Shown here piece by piece: positions 1-10,284 of a DNA stretch of 64,000 nt. The notes beneath the pieces were generated by a model. That model searched no databases and had not been told where the DNA came from. It was given only the letters and a program-made list of their open reading frames with translations. The stretch is from Paraphoma chrysanthemicola (Eukaryota; Ascomycota; Dothideomycetes; Pleosporales; Phaeosphaeriaceae). The number at the start of each line of letters is the position of its first letter. The first letter of the stretch is position 1. The translations under genes were made by a program, and so were the position numbers. The stretch spans positions 992,001 to 1,056,000 of the forward strand of contig JAGMWG010000008.1 of NCBI GenBank assembly GCA_020744225.1. The letters run 5' to 3'.

Positions 1-954
1 CATAATCAGACCTCTCCGCGGTAGCCATATCATGTGTTCGAGTATGAGCCGTAGACGTTTGGACGCTTCACTACCAACAAGGTCGTATATATTGTCCATA
101 ACCTCTCTCGGTGTCGAGTTTATGATGAGAAGGCGTGCAACACTCACGGAGATGTCGGAATTAGCAACATGATTGGTGGTAGCGCTGAGGACAAACTTGA
201 GTAGTTCTTGAGAGGCTCCAGCTTCTATCATCGGAGCACTGTGAAGGGTGTGGACGAACGTGGGTTGCGCGGTGTCGGTGAAGCGGGTCGCAAAAGTCTC
301 AGACGGGAGCAGCGGTCGAAATTTGGGTAGTAATACTTCATTCCATTCCCAGCTGCCCAACAAGACCCGGCGTAGGTTTTGATCTATTCCCATTGTGCGA
401 ATTAGATCTGCAACGTGAACCATTTCCCTTCTTTTCGGGGCCCATGTTGCGCACAGCCACGAAGTATGCATTCGCCGAAGCGGGGTTCAGTCTGTCAACA
501 GCACGGTTTGTATGGCCTGGGTCGATTGTTCTGATGTTCTGAGGACACCAGTCTAGTAGGTCGTTGAAGTTTCTACCAAGCCTCTTGGCCAAGAGTACTA
601 TTGTTTGAGAACTTGGGATCTTGTTACCAGCATCGGTGTAGGCGTCTCTGAGAATTTGTTTCTCATCATTGCTGAAACTTGCTGATACTCGGCTCTAGAT
701 AGTTTAGCGACGTCGTTGTTGGCCTCGTCCTCTGGGTCGAGATTGATAGCGTTCTCAGCCTGCGACAGGTCAGCATAACACGCCACAAGTTCATACAGTG
801 ACCTGTTCATCGTGAGTCCATGCTCATAGTCACGGCTGACCCTGGGTAGCTTCGAAGGGTGAAAATGGTGCCTCAGCAAAGTGTCTGACTCGCACAATCT
901 TCGCTTCTTTGGTTCAATCGTCGAGCTGAAGGCGCTTGCCGCCCAAGTAGCCAT
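1..954 (-). CDS. Homeodomain-like protein, partial, with two frame changes
   Basis: Runs off the left edge of the window. The ATG is at 954 and the first ~85 residues (954-~695) contain a PKKRR basic patch. The frame then changes, and ~690-530 reads like a degenerate homeodomain: Phe at domain position 8, Leu16, Tyr20, a loop with two extra residues, then LL-A..L and a recognition helix containing W-C-P-Q-N-I-R where typical domains have W-F-x-N-x-R. Near 425 the reading returns to the first frame and continues to base 1 (residues such as VADLIRTMG and VARLLIINS). I found no clean pair of introns for both changes; two compensating indels (one base lost, one G gained) also fit. The homeodomain assignment is my own pattern match. 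It could be a pseudogene, an assembly error, or a gene with unrecognised introns. Confidence 0.5.
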
Positions 955-1222
955 GCGTTGGTTCAAGAGGTATATTTCAGTTGAGGCGACTTGAACCAGT
1001 CAACATGATCTGAGACAGATTTGAGTGAGGGATAGAGAGTGTACAAGACGAAATGAGATGGAAGGAAGAGGTATAACAAATGGGACAATGAAGTAAGGGG
1101 ATGCAGCGATGAAATGGGATAAGAGCGGATATGAATGAACTCCACTGCTTACTGGCTGTGATATGTCAATAGAGCTTACAACACTCAATTGCTTCATTCT
1201 ATAGAGCGGTGTTATAGGCTGC

Positions 1223-1751
1223 CTATACCCTAAGCGTGTGTGTATGCTTCGAATACGGTCGCACAAAGATCCACAGAGATATTGGAGAATCCCGAGTGTC
1301 CCAGGTCCGGATAGCTGGAAGCGAAGAAACAAGTACGGGGTTAGTGTTGCGCATCATTACCGCTAGAGACGACTGTTCTCATTACAGAATGGGCCAAGCC
1401 TGGCTGTGAAGTCGATGTGCGGCGCAGATGCCCAGTAGGAGAAAATCCTCCTGGGCGATGGCTGCCGTTGATATAGGGGCTCTGCCCAGGAGTTGTGCCA
1501 TGTGTCGAAAGAGATGATCTATGCAACGGAGGGGTTTGCGAGGTCTCATTGAAATTTGGCTGAGGCGCAGATGATTCTTCCTGCTTATTGCTCGCCTCTC
1601 CTGGCTTCCTTCTCGTATAACAACAAGAAACCGTGAGATAACAAACAATGTTTGTCGTGCGCTTTGAGCGGCCTGAAGCGTTGGCTTTACGATGGACAAG
1701 TAGTAGAATGTGTGCCCGTTCTGTGATCTTGGGTACATGTCCATGTCGCAC
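1223..1751 (-). other. Possible small gene or exon pair, unrecognised
   Basis: The minus strand from ~1610 to 1361 reads as a Ser/Thr/Pro-rich protein segment, in the style of fungal regulatory proteins. It runs into a well-formed intron at 1315-1360 (GTAATG donor, CACTAACC branch, CTTCCAG acceptor, 46 bases). Joining in phase gives ~30 more codons and a stop at 1223. The 5' end is unclear, no family is recognised, and it may be an upstream exon of the homeodomain-like gene. The rest of 955-2066 shows nothing. Confidence 0.25.
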
Positions 1752-2066
1752 TGATCACTGCTTCAATGAGATGAAAGAACAAGAGACCGTGAGATGCCTC
1801 ATCTTGTTGCATCCTTATCTCACCTTTCATTGCATCGGGGGATGATCAGAAGCGAAGGGTCTAGATTACATGGCCAAATGATTGCTCGATGCAATGGCTA
1901 TCCACCGGGTGCTTCACCTAAAGCCCTATCCGGTCATTATGATGCCCACTCCCTCGACTGCCAGTATTTGCTTTAGAAACCACAGAAGTAAGCGATATTT
2001 ATGTTAAGTCACATGTCTGAGTCATTTCTTGGCCAAAGCGGTTGGTTTGGTGAGATGGAAGGGCTC

Positions 2067-3359
2067 TCAGTAGAAGTGCTGTGGAGGTAGTGGAGACACG
2101 ACACCTGAGTCGACCATGCTCATAAGCTGTGGCCAGTCCTGCTTCGCGACATCTGTGACTAAGGGTTAGCCTGCACATTCTCGATATTGAATGCTCAGTA
2201 ACTCACCTTCCCCCTTTTTGTCGAGGTACTTCCTCAGCAGTCGCCTTTTGTCCCTTCGCCTGCCTTTATTAGGCTTTGGACATTCTGCAATTTGCCGATC
2301 GCAGATATCCCACAGCGCTTTGTCGTTGTTTGTAGGCTTAATCAATTCCTCCAGCTTGCTCAGATGGAAATGTGGCTTCAGGTCAAGTTCTCTCATTGTT
2401 CGTGTAAAGCGCTGCTTTTGACCTTCAGTGATATGCAGCGCGAATATATCGATGGATTTGTAGTAGGCCAAGTGGTTGCCCTCCGGAAGAAATAGACCTT
2501 CTTCACTGGGTGTTGCGCGGTCTTGCCTCGAGCTCACAGCTTGTGTCGGGGGCGCTAGAGCTAAGAAACAAGCCGTGGAGTAATTCACTATGCTTCCACC
2601 AAAATTGTCAGGTAGGAACTTGACCAGCTTCTTTGGTAAAGCTTCATGAAGAATGACCACATCGAGACCGAAATGTGTTCGAAGGATCTGGAAGCTCAAG
2701 TCAGTGCCTAAAGTCTAGAGCTGGGAATCACATAAGTTCGTTAACATACACTGGCGAGTCTTGCGAACGGAACGTTGACTTCGGATCGGTTCGTCGGCTC
2801 CCTGCAACGACAGACCATCCCTAGCCAGGTGTCTTGGCCCTCACAATGATCCCGAAGAACACTCTCGTCCCAGGACTCATAGCCATCTTCCTCAATCTGA
2901 TCTTCAACCATTTCCCTCTTTCTCGTCCGCCGTATAGTCATCGGGATTGAGGGCTTCACCTCCATAGACCCCGCTTCGGCGCTCAACGTAGTTTGAGTGC
3001 CACAAGTATTCGGTGGTGAGTGCATCGGGATGCAGATGGTACTCTCGATTGCATCTGCCCTGGAAGCAACGAAATTTCTGGTCCCAGTCCGACAGATATG
3101 GTAGCTTTTGGACGCGGTACATCTCACTAATGATCTGGTCGAGGACTTCTCGCGGAAGTGAGCTCAAAGTACGATCTCCGAAGCGATGGCAAAGACGCAG
3201 CGCCTTAACTTGTTGCAACTGCTGAAGAAACGCCTCTAGGCCTGCGCCTAGAGCGACAATGTCGACAGGAGCGGCCCATCTCAGTTGGGGTACGGGTCGC
3301 GGTCCAGGCTTTAGCGGCTCATCGTCCTGATCTGGAGGCATGTAATTGATGAAGCACAT
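2067..3359 (-). pseudogene. F-box-like hypothetical protein with a one-base frameshift
   Basis: Model: exons 3359-2750, 2687-2207 and 2158-2067; introns 2688-2749 (GTATGT) and 2159-2206 (GTGAGT, GGCTAAC branch, TTAG). The spliced length is 1183 bases, exactly one more than a multiple of three. The reading shifts at ~2908-2916, where an extra G in AGGGAAATGG turns a natural Glu-Glu-Met-Val-Glu into a stop. With one G fewer the protein is ~393 residues. It contains LSSLPREVLDQIISEMY near residue 65, which resembles an F-box/cyclin-F start, and a basic C-terminal stretch. Such proteins usually recruit substrates to SCF ubiquitin ligases; here that is inference from a short motif. Either the gene is newly broken or the assembly carries one extra base. 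Confidence 0.6.
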
Positions 3360-4360
3360 GACTGGTTTCTGTTTTCGGTGCGTGGCAACGATCTTGGAGC
3401 ATTGAAGAGAAGGAGAGGATGTGAGATAATAGGAGAGTGAGTCCTTTCCTGAGTGTAGAAAGCTGCCCAGGTGAGGAAGGAAAGCGCATCCTCGGTAAAC
3501 CGCGCTAACCCAGCTCGAAGGCAACCACGAAGGAGGCACGATTCTTCGGTAATTGCACACCACTGCAGGCACTCTACGCGTGAGATAGATGGTGATCTCA
3601 TAATTCTCCTGCTAAGTTGCCTGTGACAGTGTAAATGGTCACAATCGGTCCAGGAAGCGTCATACTCGACGATAACGTTGTCGTTGACCACATGTCTATA
3701 GAGTTGAAGAGTTGATAGAGAAAGTTGAACCAATCAAGGCTTAAGGTATACGCTAGATATATGTCAGGCAAAGAATTGCTTTCATAGTTGCGGCAGTGAC
3801 TGCAGCTATGCTTGAGGTCTTGAGGTGATGGCATGATAGCAAAACCGCGCTACGTACGCATCCTTGTCAAAGGTTCATAGCCGACAGAAATGCGCGGCGC
3901 TGCCTCGGGAAGAGAAGAGCAGCACCAGCTCCGCGATTTGCCGTCTGTGGCCTTTGGCAGCCCTCAATATCCCGACTTCGTGATTATTTTGGAATAGTAA
4001 TTCACCCATTCAAGTACCAGGAGCTTTACAAAGCACCGAGACTTGTGTGCAACGACGCGGATGATTGCGCTGTTCGAGTAAAGTTGGGCGGGGATTCGTC
4101 GTTGTCTTGGCAATCGTCACAAGCTTGAAGCTCCTCTGCTCCGAACTAAGCTCTCCATTCACGGCGCGCGGTCTAGCCTGCATCAGTCCGCCCGTCCTCA
4201 AAGCTGATCCTCGGCAGTCCAAGATGGGTGACGTCTTTAAGATGTGTTATAACTCCCGGCCGCCCAGTGCACTTCTCCGCTCGAATACATCATCGCATTC
4301 CTCACACCTCATACCCGAGCATACATCACAACTGCATTGAACCACTTTCCACATACCACA
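3360..4360. other. Intergenic, divergent promoters
   Basis: One kilobase between the F-box-like gene (-) and malate synthase (+). Short open frames occur but have no codon pattern or introns that convince me. The last ~80 bases before the malate synthase ATG are C/T/A-rich, as in many fungal 5' leaders. I recognise no regulatory site. Confidence 0.5.
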
Positions 4361-6145
4361 ATGGCAGCCAGTCCCGATTCCATTCTTCGCGAAGTCAACA
4401 TCCTAGGCGAGCTGAACTCCAAGAACAAACACATCCTCAGTAAAGATGCCGCCGTCTTTCTCGCCCTCCTCCATCGCTCATTCAATGAGCGACGGAAAAC
4501 TCTCTTGCAGCGCCGCGTGATCCGACAAGCCGAGCTTGACAAGGGCAACCTCCTTGATTTTCTCCCAGAGACCAGACACATTCGCGAGAACGCGACATGG
4601 AGGGGTGCACCACCAGCGCCTGGCCTGGTCGACAGGCGAGTCGAGATCACTGGCCCAACCGACCGCAAGATGGTCGTCAATGCATTGAACTCGGATGTTT
4701 GGACATATATGGCCGACTTTGAAGGTGAGCACAGAAGGACGAAAACCATTTGACTGTATACTAACAATTTGAAGATTCAACCGCACCAACATGGGATAAC
4801 ATGATCAACGGCCAGCTCAACCTCTACGATGCGATTCGCCGGCAAGTCGACTTCAAGCAGGGTGAAAAGGAGTACAAGCTTCGCACCGACCGAACGCTTC
4901 CGACACTTATTGCCCGAGCTCGAGGCTGGCATCTCGAGGAGAAGCACTTCACAGTCGACGGCGAGCCCATCTCGGGTGGTCTCTTCGACTTTGGTCTGTA
5001 CTTCTTCAACAACGCCAAGGAGCTCGTCAAGCGCGGCGCTGGTCCATACTTCTACCTGCCCAAGATGGAATCGCATCTTGAGGCGCGTCTGTGGAACGAT
5101 GTCTTCAACCTGGCCCAGGACTACATTGGCATGCCTCGTGGCACCATCCGCGGCACTGTCTTGATTGAGACCATCACCGCAGCATTCGAGATGGACGAGG
5201 TATGCAGAATCATCCCATATTAAGCTCAAGCTAATTGATATTAGATCATCTACGAACTCCGCGACCATTCCTCCGGTCTCAACTGCGGCCGCTGGGATTA
5301 CATTTTCAGCGTAATCAAGCGCTTCCGCCAGAACCCTAACTTTGTCCTCCCCGACCGCGACTCCGTCACCATGACCAGCCCCTTCATGGACGCATACGTT
5401 AAGCTTCTCATCAAGACCTGCCACAAGCGAGGCGTGCACGCCATGGGTGGCATGGCCGCACAGATCCCCATTAAGAACGACCAGCAAGCAAACGATGCTG
5501 CCATGGCAAAGGTCCGCGCCGACAAGCTGCGAGAAGTGCGTGCCGGCCACGACGGTACCTGGGTTGCCCATCCCGCGCTTGCTGCCATCGCCTCTGACGT
5601 CTTCAACACCCACATGCCCACACCCAATCAGATGTTCGTCCGCCGCGAGGATGTGCACATCACTGCCAACGACCTCCTCAACATGAACGTGCCCGGCAAG
5701 GTCACCGAAGACGGCATCCGCAAGAACCTCGACATCGGCCTCAGCTACATGGAAGCCTGGATCCGCGGCGTCGGCTGCGTGCCCATCAACTACCTCATGG
5801 AGGATGCGGCCACTGCCGAGGTGTCGCGTAGTCAGCTCTGGCAATGGACACGACACAGCGTCAAGACAGCCGAGGGCAAGAATGTCACCAAGGACTATGC
5901 GCTCAAGCTGCTTCACGAGCAGGCGCAGCAATTGAGCAAGAAGGCGCCCAAGGGCAACAAATTCCACCTTGCGGAGAAGTACTTTGAGGGCCAAGTTACC
6001 GGCGAGGACTATGCCGAGTTCTTGACATCGTAAGTCACCACATCATCTTATCTTCTATTGTGACAGCACGCTAACAATCAATCACAGGTTGCTCTACAAC
6101 GAAATCACAAATGTAACCACCCCCAAATCCGCGTCTAAACTCTAG
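4361..6145 (+). CDS. acuE: Malate synthase, peroxisomal (glyoxylate cycle)
   Basis: Condenses acetyl-CoA with glyoxylate to malate, the second step of the glyoxylate shunt, used for growth on acetate and fatty acids. Exons: 4361-4724, 4775-5199, 5245-6029, 6088-6145 (introns of 50, 45 and 58 bases, two with CTAAC branch points). They encode 543 residues, the usual length for the fungal enzyme. The family signature is present just after the second intron, around residue 267 (RDHSSGLNCGRWDYIF). The last three residues are Ser-Lys-Leu, a textbook PTS1 peroxisome signal, and the final small exon carries it. The start ATG (context CACAATGGC) gives MAASPDSIL; no upstream in-frame ATG competes. Expression is normally carbon-source controlled, but I could not identify binding sites. 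The symbol follows Aspergillus usage. Confidence 0.97.
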
Positions 6146-7274
6146 AACGCTTCTCCACATGTAACCCTTTTCCTTATTCCTCCTTCAACTGTGTTTTTGT
6201 AAATTATACCACCAAAACCAGGAGGCAACCAAACCATGTCATCTGAGTTAGCCTGCTTGTAAGCACCAAAATGCAAAACAAAAGCTTGATTGATTTTACA
6301 AAACATACACACACAACCTCTTGCTTCAAATCTTGCATTAAAAGTCAACCTCAATCTTTCATGTGAACACCCCGCTAACGCGCGTCTCAAACAGGTCGGA
6401 TCACCCACCGCGGCGTCGAAGCTGTAAGCCGGAGTGTGCCGAGGTACGATTTGTTGGTGTGGTGGTTGTCGGGACCGGTGACTGCCGTTGGTTGCATTGC
6501 ATGGGGATCGATCGAATCCGGAAGTGCGGGGAGATGCGGAACCAGGGAACGTGGTTGCTGGCATGTGATGTGCCAAATGACGAGAACGTAAAACGTTTCG
6601 AATGAGGAAATGGATACGAGAATGGTTTAGCGATTTTTTGATTCTGGGGTATTGATTTATGGCATTCTGGGCACGTGGTCGCATTTGGCTTTCGGGTTTG
6701 GTTTATTGAATTTGTACATATTTTACGAGAGGATACGAATATGAGGGGTCATTTCTTGTTTTATTCGAAGATATTGCGATGAGAGATTCTTGTGTTGTCG
6801 TGATGTGAGATTAATAGGCTGGGATTTTGGGGATACGATCTGGATGCACATGGAGCTTTTATTGTACCACGGTTTCTTCTAGGTCTGGTCTGAGACACAT
6901 ACAAATACACGATTCGAATGCATCGGGGCTACTTTGAGCAATTAAGATAAGTGTATTATATGCAGACTATAGTAGGGCCCCGTCATCTGGACATCACACG
7001 GCGCGTGAAGTGTGCTCCAGTTTTGTGCAGCAAATATGTACATACAGAGTTGTGGTATCTCAAAAAAGGTAGAAAATGTGGTTCCAAGTAAACGCCACGT
7101 CAGTCGAAATATCGTTAGTCCGCGCTAGACTTTCGTGATTTAGAAGTTGAAGGACTTCAAGCCATCCAATCGTATCGGTTCGAGTATGAGGAGCGAGATG
7201 ATATGAGTTGCGGCATAATATGCTAGAGCTGTATGGCGGTGGCCGGCCATGGGCTATGCATCGCGGGAGACGTG
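6146..7274. other. Intergenic between convergent genes
   Basis: Region between the 3' ends of malate synthase (+) and the protease-like gene (-). It is T/A-richer than the flanking genes, as expected for two 3' untranslated regions. Minus-strand frames over 6142-6684 lack a coding pattern. Confidence 0.5.
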
Positions 7275-9032
7275 TCACCGATGTTGGAATTGCCCTGTCA
7301 ATGGCGACACAGCAGACCGGAATCCTGCTTCATTACTCGCATACCCGTCGTCGCTTGGTACCTGGCTTATAGAGCGACTTCCACTGCTCTCCCCGTCGAC
7401 TTCATACGGGCTTCGTGGTGGTCTCAAAGGCATGTGCACTTCCTGCCACCTGGGTGTTACGGGTGTTCGCGACTCGGCATGGAGCTCTGCTGGTGTATCG
7501 TTGACGCTAATCGGCGCCTTCTGATCAGTTGGGTAATGCGTGACATGTGGCGACGCCAGTTCAGTCAATGGTGTACCACTGAGTTCAGACGGCCCCTGTG
7601 ACTTCATTGGTGTAGTATGATGTAAATTCTGTGCGGAGCCGGCGTCGGAGACTTGGTTATTGGCGAGCTCGTAGCTTTGTTTGCGCGTGCGGCGGCGGCG
7701 GAAGAAGAAGAATGCGAAGATGGCAAAGAAAAGGAGAACAGCAGCTCCGACAGCAATGCCGACAATGGCCCCAGTACCGAGGCCAGAGCTGGAATCCGGG
7801 GTGGATTTTGAAGCGGAGGCGGAGGTGATGGTGACTACATTCGCGGCAGGCAGCGGGTCCGGAAATACTGCCTGAGCCACGGTGAAGTTTGCCCTCTCAT
7901 AGTCTACAATGAGATATGCTTCTTGTAGGAGTGTCCTTCCGAGCGCATATTGTGAGCTGTTTGCGGCGCGCCGTATGGGAAAGTAGTTGGTGGCGTTGGG
8001 ATAGTATGGGTAGGAGGCTTGCAAGTCAAATGCAGCATAGGGTAGTTGAATGTTGGTGTAGTTTGTTGAGGTGTCCTGGGGAGAGTTGACCAGTTTGAAT
8101 GTGAGGGTGGGGTTTCTGGAGAGAAGTTGCTGGTGGATCGTGTCGTTGACGAGGTACAGGTCAGTCTGCGGGTCGTACGTCAGTCCAAAGGCGTCCTCGA
8201 ACTGACTGCAAATGGCTGTTGGTAGCCACAGGTGGGGCACGGTTGAGTCAATCACGGAGAAGTGTGCGCCCGAGGTCAGCGAGAATGTTCCCTTCAGACT
8301 GTTTGTGGCAAGGATGCTGTCGACGCCGACTGTAAGGAGTTTGGAGGGATCTGTCGAGAAAGTGAAAAAAAAGCCATTGGCGTTCGGCCGGAAACGCGTC
8401 GAGTCGTAGCCTCCGAGTATTAGGTTTCCAAACACCGACTTCAGCCTGTACTTTGCGCCAGCTGTGTAGGCATACGACAGGCTCGGTATTCTGGTATTGT
8501 TCCGCAGCTGATAGAGCAGAGAGTCAATGGACTGGCTCAAGCTAGAGAAGCTCGAGTCTGCCTGTCCGAGGGGAAGCAGGCCCATCCAGTAGTCCAGTTC
8601 CGCGACACCAGCAACAACCTGGCGATCCAGCGATAGCGAACCGCTCTCAGCAGCCGGCCCGAGAGCCACCTTGTCGAAGCCAAACAGCCCCGCGGCAGTG
8701 TAGTTCAGGGTTTGCTCCAGATCCACGTCGTATTGCCCTATCGATGACCATGACGTCGATACGTTGACCTGGAAGCCAATGTTCTGCGCGCTGTTGAATA
8801 CTTCTGCGCCTCGAAGTTGGGCGCAATTCGAAGGGTCGATGCCCGCCTGACATCCATCTGGTACAACCAGCTGTGTGACTCCGCTTTTGGTGGATGGGAG
8901 CACGCGGAAATCCTGGCCTGGAGTGCCCACGCTGATCTTGAAGGTGCTCCAGCTCCCGTCATTGCCGTCGAACTTTTGCGACGGCGGTACCGTGTATGGC
9001 GCCGGAGCGGTGGCTCGCGCAGCGAGCCTCAT
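7275..9032 (-). CDS. Aspartic-protease-like type I membrane protein, probably inactive
   Basis: 585 residues from the ATG at 9032. Residues ~15-400 follow the pepsin (A1) fold: a start like APYTVPPSQ, a KISVGTPGQ strand, flap-like segments and a second lobe. The first catalytic motif, normally Asp-Thr-Gly-Ser, reads S-T-K-S-G, so the essential Asp is absent. The second reads Asp-Ser-Thr instead of Asp-Ser/Thr-Gly. Several NxT/S sites suggest an extracellular domain. A single membrane helix (~420-443) is followed by RRRR and a ~140-residue Ser/Pro-rich cytoplasmic tail. No signal peptide follows the ATG at 9032. The frame stays open upstream to 9149, and a short upstream exon could supply one. 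Likely a surface binding or sensing protein rather than a protease. It is divergent from the repeat protein at 10285. Confidence 0.8.
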   Translation of the reverse strand: MRLAARATAPAPYTVPPSQKFDGNDGSWSTFKISVGTPGQDFRVLPSTKSGVTQLVVPDGCQAGIDPSNCAQLRGAEVFNSAQNIGFQVNVSTSWSSIGQYDVDLEQTLNYTAAGLFGFDKVALGPAAESGSLSLDRQVVAGVAELDYWMGLLPLGQADSSFSSLSQSIDSLLYQLRNNTRIPSLSYAYTAGAKYRLKSVFGNLILGGYDSTRFRPNANGFFFTFSTDPSKLLTVGVDSILATNSLKGTFSLTSGAHFSVIDSTVPHLWLPTAICSQFEDAFGLTYDPQTDLYLVNDTIHQQLLSRNPTLTFKLVNSPQDTSTNYTNIQLPYAAFDLQASYPYYPNATNYFPIRRAANSSQYALGRTLLQEAYLIVDYERANFTVAQAVFPDPLPAANVVTITSASASKSTPDSSSGLGTGAIVGIAVGAAVLLFFAIFAFFFFRRRRTRKQSYELANNQVSDAGSAQNLHHTTPMKSQGPSELSGTPLTELASPHVTHYPTDQKAPISVNDTPAELHAESRTPVTPRWQEVHMPLRPPRSPYEVDGESSGSRSISQVPSDDGYASNEAGFRSAVSPLTGQFQHR

Positions 9033-10284
9033 TGTGCAGCGAGCGTGGTTGAGCGAACGAGGGCGTGGTATGCAATCGGGACATGAGGCAATGGTGCCTG
9101 TCAGAAGACGAATTCCGAGGGAGCAGATGCACGTCCACACATGGCGCAAGCAACGCAGCGGAGAATATGCAGTCTCACGTCACAGAGCCAGCCTGGGAAG
9201 AGGTGTTCGGCAGGGCCGTGCTGTCAAGCAGGAGAAAAAGTCCAGAGGGGTCCCCTCGCGGTGGTACGATGGCCGGGTGCGGTTCGCGTGCGCGCTGTCC
9301 GCCTGCTGGAATCCGACCCAAGCAATGCTACCCATGGGCCCAGCAGACAGGCGGTCGGCCATGGCCAGCAGATGATTCGACTGCAGGGCGGGCGTGGCTG
9401 GTGAGCTGGAGCGTGCTCAGCTGAATACGAGGAATGCACGGTAGGGGCGTCTTGGACAGCACGCCGGCATTGCGCGTCGAGGACAGTGAGCCAATAGCGG
9501 GAGGAAGTAGCGATCGCCGCATGCCCCACGACAGAATGCGCAGCTGTCAGCCTCCTGGTCGCTGACTTGAACTACCGGAAAACACACTGGACTGCGCTGC
9601 CACCGTTGCATGGCGCCTCGCGGGCAGAGAGCCTCGCTGCCCCCAACATGAAACCCGCCCCCAATCGCAGCATCTTATCGAGATGCCCGTCTGACAGGCT
9701 GCCGTCTGTTCGCTTGAACGAGCAATTTCTTTGCATTTGCTGCAAACGGGCAATGTCCGCCCATCGTGCTACGGACGCTAGGATGGCGATCCTCCATCAT
9801 CTCAGCCCTGTGGAACCAGATCTCATAGGCAGTTCGGCGCAATAGCCTCAACATGCTTCAGACGGGCCTGCAAGGCACCCAAGCCAGCACATTGACACTG
9901 CATAGCGTTGCAGCACTGGCGAATATGCGCGGCCACTCCTTGCCGGTCTGCGCGACGTCTGCTGGTGCTTACGCTGGGCATTTCGCTACTCCCGGCCAGC
10001 ACGGCCACAATGCTCCCATCTCGCCCGTGCCAATTGGCTGTGTTCCCCTGTTCGTCAGAGGCTGCCATGCTGCTGTGAGGAAACGCGTGCATGGGTCGCA
10101 CAGCGCCCTATTCTTAGCCGAGTCGCTGGGGGCGTCCCATCGCGCCCGTCCAGACTTCGATAACGTGCGTTGTTCCGCTCCCTTGGCCTGACCCTCGTTC
10201 CTGTTCGCCGTTTTCTCGTGTCGTGGTGCAGTGTTTGCAAACTCACGTTCGTTCCGTCGCTCGTTTATATGGAGAGTTGAGACC
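9033..10284. other. Shared divergent intergenic region
   Basis: GC-rich 1.25 kb between two divergently transcribed surface-protein genes. Small frames on both strands overlap one another and show no domain, introns or codon bias. A missing N-terminal exon of the protease-like gene may lie near 9050-9200. Confidence 0.45.

Noticed and set aside
3311..3733. 140-codon minus-strand frame upstream of the F-box-like gene
   Set aside because: Overlaps the true start in another frame and lacks any protein feature; probably 5' leader.
4777..5994. 405-codon open frame on the minus strand
   Set aside because: It is antisense to malate synthase exons. Its Val/Leu/Gly/Asp-rich content is the mirror of GC-biased codons in the real gene.
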